From Azospirillum sp. RU38E (GTDB lineage Bacteria > Pseudomonadota > Alphaproteobacteria > Azospirillales > Azospirillaceae), in assembly GCF_900188385.1 (NCBI RefSeq), contig NZ_FZOI01000002.1, forward strand, positions 278,542 through 342,541: 64,000 bases of DNA, read 5' to 3'. Positions within the stretch are counted from its first letter, which is position 1, and the number at the start of each line of letters is the position of its first letter. Below are positions 1-8,543 of the stretch, piece after piece. The translations under genes and the position numbers were made by a program. Below the pieces are notes generated by a model, which worked only from the letters and a program-made list of their open reading frames with translations, made no database searches and was not told the DNA's origin.

Positions 1-1205
1 AATTCCCGCGCCTGCGACAGGGAAGGGGCGGGTGGCTGGTCCAGCCAGGCCAGTTCGGCGGCATCATGGATGCCCCATTGCGCCAGTTCCAGCGCCAGCG
101 GGGCCAGATCGGCCCGCGCGATTTCCGGCGGGGTGAAGGCAGCCAGGGCGCGGTCGGCCGCCTCGGACCACAGGCGGTAACAGATGCCGGGTGCGGTACG
201 CCCCGCACGGCCCCGCCGCTGATCGGCAGAGGCGCGGGAGGAACGCACGGTTTCCAACCGGCCCATGCCGCTGCGCGGATCGAACCGGGCCAGCCGCGAC
301 AGGCCGCCATCGATCACCACCCGCACCCCTTCAATGGTCAGGCTGGTTTCGGCGATGGAGGTTGCCAGCACCACCTTACGCTTGCCATCCGGGGCAGGGC
401 GGATGGCGGCGTCCTGGGCTTCCAGCGACAGGTCGCCATAAAGCGGGGTCAGCATCACGTCGGCCGGCAGGCGGCCTTCACCCAGCAGCCGTTCCACCCG
501 GCGGATTTCCCCGCTGCCGGGCAGGAAGACCAGCAGGCTGCCCGTCTCTTCCGCCAGCGCGCGGCGGATGGTGCGGGCCAGGGCCTCTTCCATCCGCTCC
601 CCGCCATTGGGTTCGGCCCAGCGGGTTTCCACCGGATAGGCGCGGCCTTCGGAGGTGATCAGCGGCGCATTGCCCAGCAGCCCCGCCACCGGCCCGCCAT
701 CCAGCGTGGCCGACATCACCAGCAGACGAAGATCGTCGCGCAGCAGGCCCTGACTTTGCAGGCAAAAAGCCAGAGCCAGATCGGCATCCAGGCTGCGCTC
801 GTGGAATTCGTCAAACAGCACGGCGGCCACCCCGTCCAGCGACGGGTCGGCTTGCAGCTGGCGCAGGAAGATGCCTTCGGTCACCACCTCGATCCGGGTG
901 CGGGCGGAGACGCGACTATCCAGGCGGACGCGGTAACCGACGGTACCGCCCACCTCCTCCCCCAGCATCGCGGCCATGCGGCGGGCGGCACCCCGGGCGG
1001 CCAGCCGGCGCGGTTCCAGCATGATGATGCGGCCATCGCCGCGCCAGGGCTGATCCAGCAGCGCTAGCGGCACGCGGGTGGTCTTGCCGGCACCGGGCGG
1101 AGCCTGCAGCACGGCATTGGGGCCATTGCCGAGCGCTGCCAGCAAGGCTGGCAGCGCCTCATCAATCGGCAGGGGCGGGAAGGTGGGGGGATTGTGCGTC
1201 GACAT
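1..1205 (-). CDS. hrpB: ATP-dependent RNA helicase HrpB, 3' end cut by window edge
   Basis: This is the N-terminal 400 or so residues of a DEAH-family superfamily 2 helicase of the HrpB type. The reading frame opens at the ATG ending at 1205 and is still open at base 1. Visible motifs in order are the Walker A loop GAGKTT (about residues 38-43), DEFH in place of DEAH (about 129), SAT (about 163) and QRRGRAGR, motif VI (about 327). Full-length HrpB is roughly 800 residues, so about half is missing. Its cellular role is poorly defined in bacteria. It is transcribed leftward, 26 bp downstream of a receiver-domain gene on the same strand. Confidence 0.93.
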   Translation of the reverse strand, partial: MSTHNPPTFPPLPIDEALPALLAALGNGPNAVLQAPPGAGKTTRVPLALLDQPWRGDGRIIMLEPRRLAARGAARRMAAMLGEEVGGTVGYRVRLDSRVSARTRIEVVTEGIFLRQLQADPSLDGVAAVLFDEFHERSLDADLALAFCLQSQGLLRDDLRLLVMSATLDGGPVAGLLGNAPLITSEGRAYPVETRWAEPNGGERMEEALARTIRRALAEETGSLLVFLPGSGEIRRVERLLGEGRLPADVMLTPLYGDLSLEAQDAAIRPAPDGKRKVVLATSIAETSLTIEGVRVVIDGGLSRLARFDPRSGMGRLETVRSSRASADQRRGRAGRTAPGICYRLWSEAADRALAAFTPPEIARADLAPLALELAQWGIHDAAELAWLDQPPAPSLSQARE

Positions 1206-1231
1206 GCCCCCATTTAGCCCAAAGGGCCGGC

Positions 1232-1600
1232 TCAAACCAACCGCTGCAACTGTTGCAGCAGGTCAGCGGGGCGATAGGGCTTGGCGATGAAGCCCAGCGG
1301 GCGCGCCCCCGCCATGCGATCCCGCACGGCGGGGGCGTCCACCGCACTCATGAACAGGCAGGGGATATCCAGGCGCTGGCGGATTTCCAGCGCGGCCGCG
1401 ATGCCATCCTCCCCGCCCCGCAACATCACATCCATCAATACCAGATCGGGCCGGTGGGTGATGGCGGCGGCTACAGCCTCCACCGCGGTGGCGCAGGTGT
1501 CGCAGACGATATGGCCGGCATCTTCCACGATGGCGCAGAGGCCGAGCGCGATCAGCGATTCATCTTCGCAAATCAGGATTCGCAGTGGGGACGCGGACAT
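1232..1600 (-). CDS. Single-domain response regulator (CheY-like receiver)
   Basis: A 122-residue stand-alone receiver domain. The acidic pair is E12-D13, the phosphoacceptor is D57 in LVLMDVM, and the conserved lysine lies in the IAKPY segment near the C-terminus. There is no output domain, so it probably works by protein-protein contact or as a phosphate sink. The sequence style (ILICEDESLIA, LMDVMLRGGEDGI) resembles receivers that pair with HWE/HisKA_2 kinases. An upstream in-frame ATG at 1675 exists, but the domain starts directly after the ATG at 1600, which I prefer. No kinase gene is adjacent. Confidence 0.85.
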   Translation of the reverse strand: MSASPLRILICEDESLIALGLCAIVEDAGHIVCDTCATAVEAVAAAITHRPDLVLMDVMLRGGEDGIAAALEIRQRLDIPCLFMSAVDAPAVRDRMAGARPLGFIAKPYRPADLLQQLQRLV

Positions 1601-1845
1601 CGGGGAACCATAGGGTGAGGGGCATCTGGGAACAACCATGGGGTTGTTGCCATTGATAATGACGCAAGCCGTCATTTGCGACAGTCCAACTTGGGTCTGA
1701 CACCCCTTAGATTAGGCCCTTGGCGATAGAAGGGGCCATCTGTGGCCATCGCACCGGTGCCCTTCGTCGAATTGGCTTAATTTCCATTGGCCGACTGTCT
1801 AGTATGGCTCTTCGTTCCAATCACCAGCGGGTAGCCGCTTCGCCA

Positions 1846-2538
1846 ATGTCTGCGCTGAAAACCGTCATCGTTCCGATCAACAAGGCCGGCTGGCCGTTCA
1901 TCGCCCTGTTCGCCATCGTGTCGGCACTGCTGTTCACCTGGTCCACGGCGTTGGGCTGGATCGGTCTGGTGCTGACCGCCTGGTGCGTCTATTTCTTCCG
2001 CGATCCCGATCGTGTGACGCCCACCCGCCCCGGCCTGGTGGTCAGCCCGGCCGATGGCCGCGTTATCATGATCACCAAGGCATCGCCGCCGCCCGAACTG
2101 GGCATGGGCGATGTGAAGCTGACCCGCATCTCCATCTTCCTGAACGTGTTCGACGTGCATGTGAACCGCGTGCCGACCGATGGCACGGTGCACAGCGCCG
2201 AATATCATCCGGGCAAGTTCCTCAACGCGTCCTTTGACAAGGCCAGCGACGAGAATGAGCGTATGTCCATCCGCATGACCCTGCCTGACGGGCGGGAAAT
2301 GGCGTTTGTACAGATCGCTGGTCTGGTCGCACGCCGTATCCTGTGGTGGGTGGCCCCTGGCCAGCCGGTGCGGGCGGGTGAGCGCTATGGCCTGATCCGT
2401 TTCGGCAGCCGCTGTGATGTCTATCTGCCGGATGAGGTTGCCCCGCTGGTGGTGATCGGCCAGAAGATGATCGCCGGTGAGACCGTGCTGGCCGATCTGG
2501 TCGGGACCGAACCGCAGCGCGGGGGCGAGGTTCGCTGA
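1846..2538 (+). CDS. psd: Phosphatidylserine decarboxylase proenzyme
   Basis: Converts phosphatidylserine to phosphatidylethanolamine at the inner membrane. From the ATG at 1846 it gives 230 residues, the usual length of the short alphaproteobacterial Psd. In-frame ATGs at 1720 and 1804 would add an extension unlike the family. One or two hydrophobic segments near residues 15-45 are followed by the catalytic core. The self-cleavage site that creates the pyruvoyl group is the Gly-Ser pair at about 187-188 in the RFGSR context. Its stop overlaps the pssA start (TGATG), so the two successive enzymes of PE synthesis are probably translationally coupled. Confidence 0.93.
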   Translation: MSALKTVIVPINKAGWPFIALFAIVSALLFTWSTALGWIGLVLTAWCVYFFRDPDRVTPTRPGLVVSPADGRVIMITKASPPPELGMGDVKLTRISIFLNVFDVHVNRVPTDGTVHSAEYHPGKFLNASFDKASDENERMSIRMTLPDGREMAFVQIAGLVARRILWWVAPGQPVRAGERYGLIRFGSRCDVYLPDEVAPLVVIGQKMIAGETVLADLVGTEPQRGGEVR

Positions 2539-3419
2539 TGGGGGGGGTGCCGCCGCGTCCCGCGCCCCGCCTGCGTCAGAAGCGGCTGCGGCCGCCCCGG
2601 CTGCGCGGGCTGCCCATCAGCCGGCTGCTGCCCAACATGCTGACGATGCTCAATCTGGCATCGGGTATGACGGGTATCCGCTTTGCCATGGAAGGCAAGT
2701 GGAAGGAGGCGGTGCTGGCCATCGCCGTCGGCGCCCTGTTCGACCTGCTGGATGGGTATATTGCCCGCATGTTGAACGCCCAGAGCAAGTTCGGTGAGGA
2801 GCTGGACAGCCTGTCCGACGTGGTCAGCTTCGGCGTGGCCCCGGCGATGATCCTTTACCTCTGGGCGCTTGCGGATGCCCGCACCTTTGGCTGGATGGCG
2901 GCCCTGGTGATGGGCGTCTGTGCCGCGTTGCGGTTGGCGCGGTTCAACACCATGCTGGGGGCGGCGGAGAAGCCGCCTTTTGCCTATAATTACTTTACCG
3001 GCGTGCCGGCACCGGCCGGGGCCTTCCTGGCCCTGCTGCCGCTGATCGCCACGCTGGAGGTGGGGGAGGGCTGGTTCGACAGCCCTGTCCTGGTGGTGCC
3101 CTGGACGGTCGGCGTGGCCGGCCTGATGATCAGCGCCATTCCCACCTTCTCCTTGAAGGGTTTACGCATCCCGCAGCGCTATGTGGTGTTTTTGCTGCTG
3201 GGCGTGGGCATGACGGCCGCCGCCATGGTCAGCGCCCCCTGGGCGACACTGACCGTGGTGGGGCTGGCCTATCTGGCCAGCATCCCGTTTTCTGCCAAGC
3301 GCTATCGTGCCTTGGCCATGGAGGCTGCCCGTCTGAAGGGGGAACCAGGGGAGGGTGACACGGCGGCGCCAGAGGCTGATGCGGCGGCGTCTGCTGGGAA
3401 GGCAGGGCCGGCGGTTTGA
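2538..3419 (+). CDS. pssA: CDP-diacylglycerol--serine O-phosphatidyltransferase
   Basis: Makes phosphatidylserine from CDP-diacylglycerol and serine, the substrate for the Psd encoded just upstream. The CDP-alcohol phosphotransferase signature is present: DG at about residue 72, then AR, a G and two D residues (DGYIAR...GEELDSLSD). Several transmembrane helices follow and the protein is polytopic. The first 30 residues are Arg/Pro-rich and the last 25 are Ala/Glu-rich; both tails look lineage specific. The start overlaps the psd stop by one base. This is the type II, membrane-embedded PssA found in alphaproteobacteria. Confidence 0.93.
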   Translation: MGGVPPRPAPRLRQKRLRPPRLRGLPISRLLPNMLTMLNLASGMTGIRFAMEGKWKEAVLAIAVGALFDLLDGYIARMLNAQSKFGEELDSLSDVVSFGVAPAMILYLWALADARTFGWMAALVMGVCAALRLARFNTMLGAAEKPPFAYNYFTGVPAPAGAFLALLPLIATLEVGEGWFDSPVLVVPWTVGVAGLMISAIPTFSLKGLRIPQRYVVFLLLGVGMTAAAMVSAPWATLTVVGLAYLASIPFSAKRYRALAMEAARLKGEPGEGDTAAPEADAAASAGKAGPAV

Positions 3420-3482
3420 TGCCGCTGGGCGGCGGTCTTGCCTGATTGGCGGCCGCCGCAACCCTGCCCGTCCCCTCATTAT

Positions 3483-3929
3483 TTACATTTTGAACGTGAC
3501 CGCCCAGACGATGATCGCCAGCACACCGAACAGGAAGGCGGCGACATAGGTCTTATAAGGCACCGGCACCTTTTCCCCCGGGCCGGGCGGACCCTTGGTG
3601 CGGCTGGTAGCCGGCTGAGGCGACGCCGGGGGCGGCTTGCGGCCCGGTTTCGGCGGCTTCTGTCCCCGTTCGCGGCCGGCCACCACGGTGGGGCGCGGCC
3701 GTGCCCCCTTGTTGGGATCATGCAGCTCAATCAGGTGCCAGTCGAAATCGGCCAGGGCCTCATCGCCGGTGAAATCCACCTGGATCAGGCGGACGGGTGT
3801 TTTGCCGTGCAGTTCCACCGCCGTGCGGAATTCCGCCTGTCCCTGGCGTAGATCATCCACCAGGGACAGGGTCTCCCATTTCGCCCCTTTGGGCTTCTGT
3901 ACCGCATATTTGCGCAAGCCGCTGGCCAA
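3483..3929 (-). CDS. Hypothetical tail-anchored protein downstream of the ABC-2 permease
   Basis: Family not recognised. I place the start at a TTG (3929) because a GGAG/GAAGGG-rich stretch precedes it and it avoids overlapping the permease; no ATG fits near there. The 148-residue product has a folded N-terminal part (about residues 1-75, with KPKGAKWETLSLVDD and a DFDWHLIELHDPNKG segment), then a basic, Pro-rich linker, and a single C-terminal membrane helix (YVAAFLFGVLAIIVWAV). The topology suggests a cytoplasmic domain tethered to the membrane. It follows the permease by 13 bp and probably shares its transcript. Confidence 0.6.
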   Translation of the reverse strand: MASGLRKYAVQKPKGAKWETLSLVDDLRQGQAEFRTAVELHGKTPVRLIQVDFTGDEALADFDWHLIELHDPNKGARPRPTVVAGRERGQKPPKPGRKPPPASPQPATSRTKGPPGPGEKVPVPYKTYVAAFLFGVLAIIVWAVTFKM

Positions 3930-3942
3930 AGCCCTTCTCTCC

Positions 3943-4800
3943 CTACTCCCCGGTCTGCAACAGGGCGCCGCGCTGGCGCGCATTGCCGAACGCCCGCAGG
4001 AAGTATAGGGCGGCAAGCCCCAGATAGAGAAGGTTAAGCAGCACGGCGCCAAGCAGATGCCCCCAGGCATGTCCGGTGCCATTCAGGATGGCCCGCATCC
4101 CTTCAAAGACATGGGCGGTGGGCAGGGCCAGGGCGACCGGCTGCAACCAATGGGGCAAGGCCGCCACCGGGTAATAGACGGCGGAAAACGGGGCCAGAAC
4201 AAAGACAGCCATCCAGGCCAGCATTTCCGCCCCCAGCCCATGGCGCAGAATCACCCCGGACGTGAGGAGCCCGAGGGCGACACCCAGCATCATCAGGTTG
4301 GCAAAGAACCCCGCCAGCGGCAGGCCCAGCGACAACAGATTATAGTCGAACAGCAGCGCTGCAATCAGTACGGGCGGGGCCAGCCCGATCAGTACCCGGA
4401 TCAGGCCCATCACCACCAGCGACACCACCCATTCCCAGGGCCGCAGCGGGCTGACGAACAGGTTGCCCAGGTTGCGGCTCCACAGCTCCTCCAGAAAGGT
4501 GATGCTCATGCCGATCTGGGTGCGCACCAGCACTTCCCACAGCAGCACGGCGGCAATCAGTACAGACACGGTGCCGGCGACCCAGCCGGCCTGTCCCTGC
4601 AGGAACTGCGACATGAAGCCCCAGATCAGCAACTGCACCGTCGGCCAATAGCAAAGCTCCAGTAAGCGGGGCCAGGACCGGCGGATCAGGTACCAGTTGC
4701 GCAACACCATTGCCTGGATGCGCCGCGCCGACGCCGCCACCGGCGAAGGGTGGGGGGCTGCCGAACGGGGGGCTGGTGCGGAGGTGGGACGATGCGGCAT
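3943..4800 (-). CDS. ABC-2 type transporter permease
   Basis: A 285-residue integral membrane protein with about six transmembrane helices after a 30-residue polar, Pro/Ala-rich N-terminus. The pattern (an LLELCYWPTVQLLIWGF first helix, an amphipathic coupling region with LEELWSRNLGNLFVSPLRPWEW, and a C-terminal HWLQPVALALPTAHVFEGMR segment) is that of ABC-2 membrane components used in export of polysaccharides, lipids or drugs. The ATG at 4710 (MVLRNW) is a possible alternative start. No ATP-binding subunit is encoded next to it; the only protein with it is the tail-anchored ORF downstream. Substrate unknown. Confidence 0.85.
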   Translation of the reverse strand: MPHRPTSAPAPRSAAPHPSPVAASARRIQAMVLRNWYLIRRSWPRLLELCYWPTVQLLIWGFMSQFLQGQAGWVAGTVSVLIAAVLLWEVLVRTQIGMSITFLEELWSRNLGNLFVSPLRPWEWVVSLVVMGLIRVLIGLAPPVLIAALLFDYNLLSLGLPLAGFFANLMMLGVALGLLTSGVILRHGLGAEMLAWMAVFVLAPFSAVYYPVAALPHWLQPVALALPTAHVFEGMRAILNGTGHAWGHLLGAVLLNLLYLGLAALYFLRAFGNARQRGALLQTGE

Positions 4801-4870
4801 GAGAGACGTCAGTTAACCCAGACCCCAGCAACAGGGCAAGGGCTGCATGGGTTTCGGTGGGGCAAAAACA

Positions 4871-4901
4871 AAACGGCATCCGGGGGAACCGGATGCCGTT
4901 T
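4871..4901 (-). terminator. Rho-independent terminator, leftward
   Basis: A perfect 13-bp inverted repeat with a 5-base loop. On the minus strand the stem is followed by TTTTGTTTTT, the expected tail. It lies beyond the PadR gene (5104-5652), so it most likely ends that transcript, about 230 bp after the stop codon. Confidence 0.8.
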
Positions 4902-4928
4902 GCAGACAAGTGGCCTGTCTGGGGCTGA

Positions 4929-4967
4929 TACCAGGTTGCGATGAGGTGACCTCATCGCAACCTGGTA
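4929..4967. repeat. 39-bp near-perfect palindrome
   Basis: Two 19-bp arms that are exact reverse complements flank a single central base (arm start TACCAGGTTGCGATGAGGT). There is no T-tract on either side, so it does not look like a terminator. It could be a cruciform or protein-binding site, or a hairpin in the 3' UTR of the PadR transcript. Confidence 0.85.
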
Positions 4968-5040
4968 CGGCGGCGACCGCCGCCGCGCGGCCCGTGCCGC
5001 GTGAAGCCAAGCCAACGGATGTTGGCGCCGGCGCTTGAGG

Positions 5041-5074
5041 GCCTTGATCAGGACCTGTAGGTCCTGATCAAGGC
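5041..5074. repeat. 34-bp perfect palindrome next to the PadR stop codon
   Basis: Two exact 16-bp arms (GCCTTGATCAGGACCT and its complement) separated by 2 bases, 30 bp beyond the PadR stop. Sequence differs from the 4929-4967 palindrome. Without a T-tract its role as a terminator is doubtful. Confidence 0.85.
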
Positions 5075-5103
5075 AATAGAGTATCAGCTGTGCCTGGTCT
5101 GGA

Positions 5104-5652
5104 TTACTCAGCCACCTGATTTTCCATCAGGGCGGCGGCCACCAGCTCATGCCGGTGATCTTCCAGATAGGAGGCAACGGAGCGATAGATCGCCAGGCCC
5201 ATGCCTTCTACAAAGCTTTCACCCGGCGTGCGGGCAACCTGATTTTCCTGCGCCTCCATCGCCGCGATCAGTCGGCGATAATCGGAAATGCGGTCGCTGA
5301 TGATCCGGTCCAGATGACGCGGCGGCAGCAGATGGCCGAAAGACAGGATGAACATCAGGTCGGAGCGCAGCTTGTCCGGCGCCGGGGCGCGCGTCAGCGC
5401 CTGATAGAGGGCATGACGGCCGGCCGGCGTGATGCGATACAGTTTTTTGTCCGGGCGGCCGTCGCCGCTGTGCGGCAGCATGACGATATGACCGTCTTCG
5501 GTCAGACGACGCAGCGCCGGATAGATGGAGCCGAATCCGGCATCACTGAAATGGCTGAGCGGCCCCTCCTCGAACTCCTTGCGGATCTCGTAACCAGAGG
5601 CATCACCCCGGCTGAGAACACCGAGGCAGAGCGTTTTAACATCAATCATCAT
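5104..5652 (-). CDS. PadR family transcriptional regulator
   Basis: A 182-residue PadR-type repressor. The N-terminal winged helix carries the family pattern LCLGVLSRGDASGYEI, then GSIYPALRRLTEDG and a wing with GRPDKKLYRITPAGR. The C-terminal half is the Vir-like dimerisation region, rich in helix (FILSFGHLLPPRHLDRIISDR). The start at 5652 is chosen because GGAAGGG sits 3 bases upstream. An immediately following ATG at 5649 is equally possible. PadR proteins often repress a neighbouring transporter; the ABC-2 permease at 3943-4800 on the same strand is a possible target. Confidence 0.88.
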   Translation of the reverse strand: MMIDVKTLCLGVLSRGDASGYEIRKEFEEGPLSHFSDAGFGSIYPALRRLTEDGHIVMLPHSGDGRPDKKLYRITPAGRHALYQALTRAPAPDKLRSDLMFILSFGHLLPPRHLDRIISDRISDYRRLIAAMEAQENQVARTPGESFVEGMGLAIYRSVASYLEDHRHELVAAALMENQVAE

Positions 5653-5702
5653 GGACCCTTCCAAAACTGGCGCCACGATAGTCGACCGACATAAGTAGTC
5701 AA

Positions 5703-5725
5703 GATATATGGCGGATCGATATATA
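5703..5725 (-). promoter_or_regulatory. Possible operator upstream of padR
   Basis: GATATAT and ATATATA arms in inverted orientation, 9 bases apart, in the AT-rich DNA 50-75 bp upstream of the PadR start. PadR proteins commonly autoregulate through inverted repeats of this kind. The match is by symmetry only. Confidence 0.4.
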
Positions 5726-5856
5726 ACGGCCTGTTAATTCTGAACAATAACGGCCCCTTGCGTACAGCAGGCCTCCGCTAATGCCCGGATTTTAGGCGAA
5801 AAAATAGTTAATGGTTGTTAAGTTTTTTCGAATTCAGTCAATAACATAAGAGCTCG

Positions 5857-6174
5857 TTACGGCAGAGTCGCCAATACCCGCCCGAGCCGGCGCAAGGTGG
5901 ACCGGATAGCGGCCTCCTGGGTCGGGGTGACATGGGCATCGGTGCGCAGAATGATCTGGGGGGCGGCGGTCATCAGCCGGTCGGTCCGAAACGGTCCCAG
6001 TCTGGCATCCAGATACATGGTCAACCCCATCAACATGCCCAGGTCGATATCGTCCGCTTCCGTGGCGGAGCGTTGCAGGCTCTGCTGCAGCTCACTGCAC
6101 AGGCCGTGCATGATCAGGGCGGTACGCTCGATCACGCCTTCCTCGGTTGCGGGCTTGCCCCCTGTCTGCGCCAT
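5857..6174 (-). CDS. Hypothetical protein, 105 residues
   Basis: Family not recognised. Start at 6174 is preferred over 6231 because GGAG lies 8 bases upstream. The protein is soluble and mostly helical. It has one recognisable pattern, a central stretch (DDIDLGMLMGLTMYLDARLGP) and a C-terminal segment with HVTPTQEAAIRSTLRRLGRV. It stands alone between the PadR regulator and a divergent response regulator. Nothing in the sequence shows a catalytic motif. Confidence 0.6.
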   Translation of the reverse strand: MAQTGGKPATEEGVIERTALIMHGLCSELQQSLQRSATEADDIDLGMLMGLTMYLDARLGPFRTDRLMTAAPQIILRTDAHVTPTQEAAIRSTLRRLGRVLATLP

Positions 6175-6446
6175 CTCTGTCACTCCAGCGTCATATTTGT
6201 CGCTGAGTCGTAACGTCTGGAGCGTAACCAACCCGTTAATCTCAGGGGCTCCAGATACCTGTCTTTCCGGATAGCCTGTTAATGCGATTTAAATGAACGC
6301 GGCGGAAACCATCATTTTAATAAAATAGTATGATGCTATGCTTTTGCATGTTGTCTCTGGGCTTGCCTTTTTCTTAACAATCATTAAGCCTAAGCGAGGC
6401 CGATGTCGGCTTCCTACCTGTTTCGGTTGAAGGCCGGTTCCTATCC

Positions 6447-7118
6447 ATGGCCAGCGGCGGCAAATATTATCGGTTTGACGGTCTGTCCATCCTGGTGGTG
6501 GATGATAACCGTTTTGTCCGCTCCATCATGATGACGGTGTTCAAGGGCTTGGGCGTCGGCAAGATGATCCAGGCCGAAAACGGCGAAGAGGCGATGGCCG
6601 TGCTGGAGGTGTCGGCCCAGATGGATGGCGCCGGCAAGGATATCGATATCATCTTCGCCGATCATCTGATGGAGCCGAAGGACGGGATTGAGCTGTTGCG
6701 CTGGGTCCGCGCCCATGACAGCGACAAGATCCGCTTCCTGCCCTTTGTGATGATGAGCGGCGATGCTGATGAGGCCGCCGTGCGTCTGGCCCGCGACAGC
6801 GGGGTGACGGAATATCTGGCAAAACCAATGTCGGTGATGAATGTGGCCAGCCGGCTGCTGGCCATTATCGACAAGCCGCGCGCCTTCGTCCGCGCGCCCA
6901 ATTATTTCGGCCCTGATCGCCGGCGCCAGACTTTGCCCTATGATGGGGAAGAAAAACGCCGTCTGGGGCCGGAAGATGTGCGTGTTGTCGAAGATGGCGC
7001 CCATATGGTTATCGACAGCCAGAATGGAATCGGCGAAAATCCTGAGAAGAGCGCCCCCCCATCCGGGGCAGCATTGGAAGAAAGTGATGAAATTGCCCAG
7101 CAGCGGATGCAGGCATGA
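6447..7118 (+). CDS. Response regulator, receiver domain with basic C-terminal tail
   Basis: A 223-residue protein with a complete receiver domain: acidic pair D19-D20, phosphoacceptor D72 (FADHLMEP), S104 and K126 (LAKPM). After it comes a FGPDRRR motif (about 154-160) that recurs in alphaproteobacterial receiver proteins, then a disordered acidic tail. It has no DNA-binding or enzymatic output domain. The stop overlaps the next start (ATGA), so the downstream helical protein is probably co-translated and may be its partner. The 270 bp upstream is AT-rich and probably holds the promoter. Confidence 0.85.
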   Translation: MASGGKYYRFDGLSILVVDDNRFVRSIMMTVFKGLGVGKMIQAENGEEAMAVLEVSAQMDGAGKDIDIIFADHLMEPKDGIELLRWVRAHDSDKIRFLPFVMMSGDADEAAVRLARDSGVTEYLAKPMSVMNVASRLLAIIDKPRAFVRAPNYFGPDRRRQTLPYDGEEKRRLGPEDVRVVEDGAHMVIDSQNGIGENPEKSAPPSGAALEESDEIAQQRMQA

Positions 7119-7660
7119 ATGGCGGGGCTATGAACGATAACGTCAAGCCCGGCGCCGCGAAGCCCACGGTGGAGATCATCCAGCGTCCCAACAAGCTGAG
7201 GGAAAAGGTGGGCGGCTCCGCCGATGGCAAACCCGGTCGGATTGATCCGGCCGCAATCATGCGCGCAAACAGCTATGTGGCCCGTCTGGCGGATGCACAT
7301 GAGGCGCAGACAAAGCTGGACCTGACCGATCTGCACGCAGCCTATCGCCGGGCCCTGGATGATGCCGAGAATCGCGCTACCCATCTGCGGCGTATTGTCA
7401 AGATCAGTGACGGGATTCTGACCCTGGGCAAAACCTTCGGGTACGACTTGCTGTCGGATTTTGCCCATGCCTTGAACAGCTTCCTGATCCCCCTGCCGGA
7501 CCCGACGCCGGCCCAAATGCAGGTGGTGGGTCTGCATATCGATGCGATGCATGTGCTGGTGCGTGACAATATCAAGGGCGATGGCGGGGCGATTGGGCAG
7601 GCGTTGAATGGCTCCCTCTCCGTCGCGCGGGCCAAGCTGGGCGCGCGGCGAAACGCCTGA
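7115..7660 (+). CDS. Helical protein coupled to a response regulator
   Basis: A 181-residue protein of unrecognised family that starts inside the stop of the response regulator; the ATG at 7130 is an alternative. The first 50 residues look disordered. The remainder is helical (DLHAAYRRALDDAENRATHLRRIV, SDFAHALNSFLIP, GLHIDAMHVLVRDNIKGDG). The histidines in two predicted helices and the pairing with a receiver suggest a histidine-phosphotransfer-like four-helix protein, but the usual HxxKG motif is not seen. Function is therefore inferred only from context. Confidence 0.7.
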   Translation: MNGGAMNDNVKPGAAKPTVEIIQRPNKLREKVGGSADGKPGRIDPAAIMRANSYVARLADAHEAQTKLDLTDLHAAYRRALDDAENRATHLRRIVKISDGILTLGKTFGYDLLSDFAHALNSFLIPLPDPTPAQMQVVGLHIDAMHVLVRDNIKGDGGAIGQALNGSLSVARAKLGARRNA

Positions 7661-7841
7661 CCGCTTTTTGCCCGAATTTTTTCCAATTTGTATGGATGCC
7701 TTCCGCTTGTGATATTATTCAGGCATTAACCTGCGCTTAGTGTCGTGCTATGCAGTTCACATACCGGCGCTGCCGGGCGATGGATAAGGGGCGTCTGGCT
7801 GGCGCCTTTCATTTGACGTGTTCTGCAGGCGGTCGAGTTCA

Positions 7842-8324
7842 ATGGAGAAGGCATTGCACCAGCCTTATTATGACAGCATCCTGCTCATTGAGCGGCTGCA
7901 TCGCCATTTCCTGGAAGTGCTGAAGGTCGAGCTGGATCGGCTTGGCGTTCAGGATATCAACAATGTCCAGAGTCTCATCCTTTACAATATTGGCGATGAT
8001 GAACTGACAGTGGGTGAGCTGACGGCCCGCGGTTATTATCTGGGCTCAAACGTGTCCTATAACGTCAAGAAGATGCATGAGAACGGCTATCTGACGCAGG
8101 AACGCTCTGCGCATGATCGCCGCTCTGTCCGCGTCCGCCTCTCGGAGAAGGGCTTGGCGCTGCGGGATCGGGTGTCGGAACTGTTTGCCCGGCAGGTGGA
8201 AATGCTGGATCGCAGCGGCATGTCGCCCGACGAGCTGTCGCGCTGCAACGAGACCATGCGCAAGCTGGAGCGTTTCTGGACCAATTCACTCTCTTACGGC
8301 GCCTATGGCGCGTCCGATCTCTGA
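7842..8324 (+). CDS. MarR/LdtR-type winged-helix regulator
   Basis: A 160-residue MarR-fold protein. The sequence NVQSLILYNIG, then GELTARGYYLGSNVSYN and QERSAHDRRSVRVRLSEKG, matches the pattern of the alphaproteobacterial LdtR regulators, known in Liberibacter and Sinorhizobium to act on an L,D-transpeptidase and osmotic tolerance genes. The recognition helix is around residues 65-82. An ATG at 7818 would add eight residues; I prefer 7842 because MEKALHQPYYDS begins the conserved part. It is followed after 12 bp by a small DUF6898-like gene. Confidence 0.85.
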   Translation: MEKALHQPYYDSILLIERLHRHFLEVLKVELDRLGVQDINNVQSLILYNIGDDELTVGELTARGYYLGSNVSYNVKKMHENGYLTQERSAHDRRSVRVRLSEKGLALRDRVSELFARQVEMLDRSGMSPDELSRCNETMRKLERFWTNSLSYGAYGASDL

Positions 8325-8336
8325 CGGGGTGCCGGG

Positions 8337-8543
8337 ATGGTCGGCCGCGATAAGCCGCCCCTTACGGAAGGTGATGTATTGATCGAGTTCCAGCAGCTGG
8401 GCTCGATCATCCGTGTCAGTGCCATTGATCCCCGTACCAATCGGGAAGTGGTGATCCAGGGCCCGGCCAGCGCAGGCCGGGTCGCACTGGCCCGCAATGC
8501 CCTTGCCAAGCTGAATTATATATTGCGCAAGGCAGCAGAATAA
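8337..8543 (+). CDS. Small DUF6898-like protein
   Basis: A 68-residue conserved alphaproteobacterial protein with the pattern GDVLIEFQQLGSIIRVSAID, then VVIQGPASAGRVALARNALAKLNYIL. Members of this family have sometimes been mislabelled as serine hydroxymethyltransferase fragments. No function is established. It directly follows the LdtR-like regulator and is likely cotranscribed. Confidence 0.7.
   Translation: MVGRDKPPLTEGDVLIEFQQLGSIIRVSAIDPRTNREVVIQGPASAGRVALARNALAKLNYILRKAAE

Noticed and set aside
7750-7812. Weak stem-loop upstream of the MarR-type gene
   Set aside because: The pairing depends on several G-T pairs and the tail is short; not strong enough to call a terminator.
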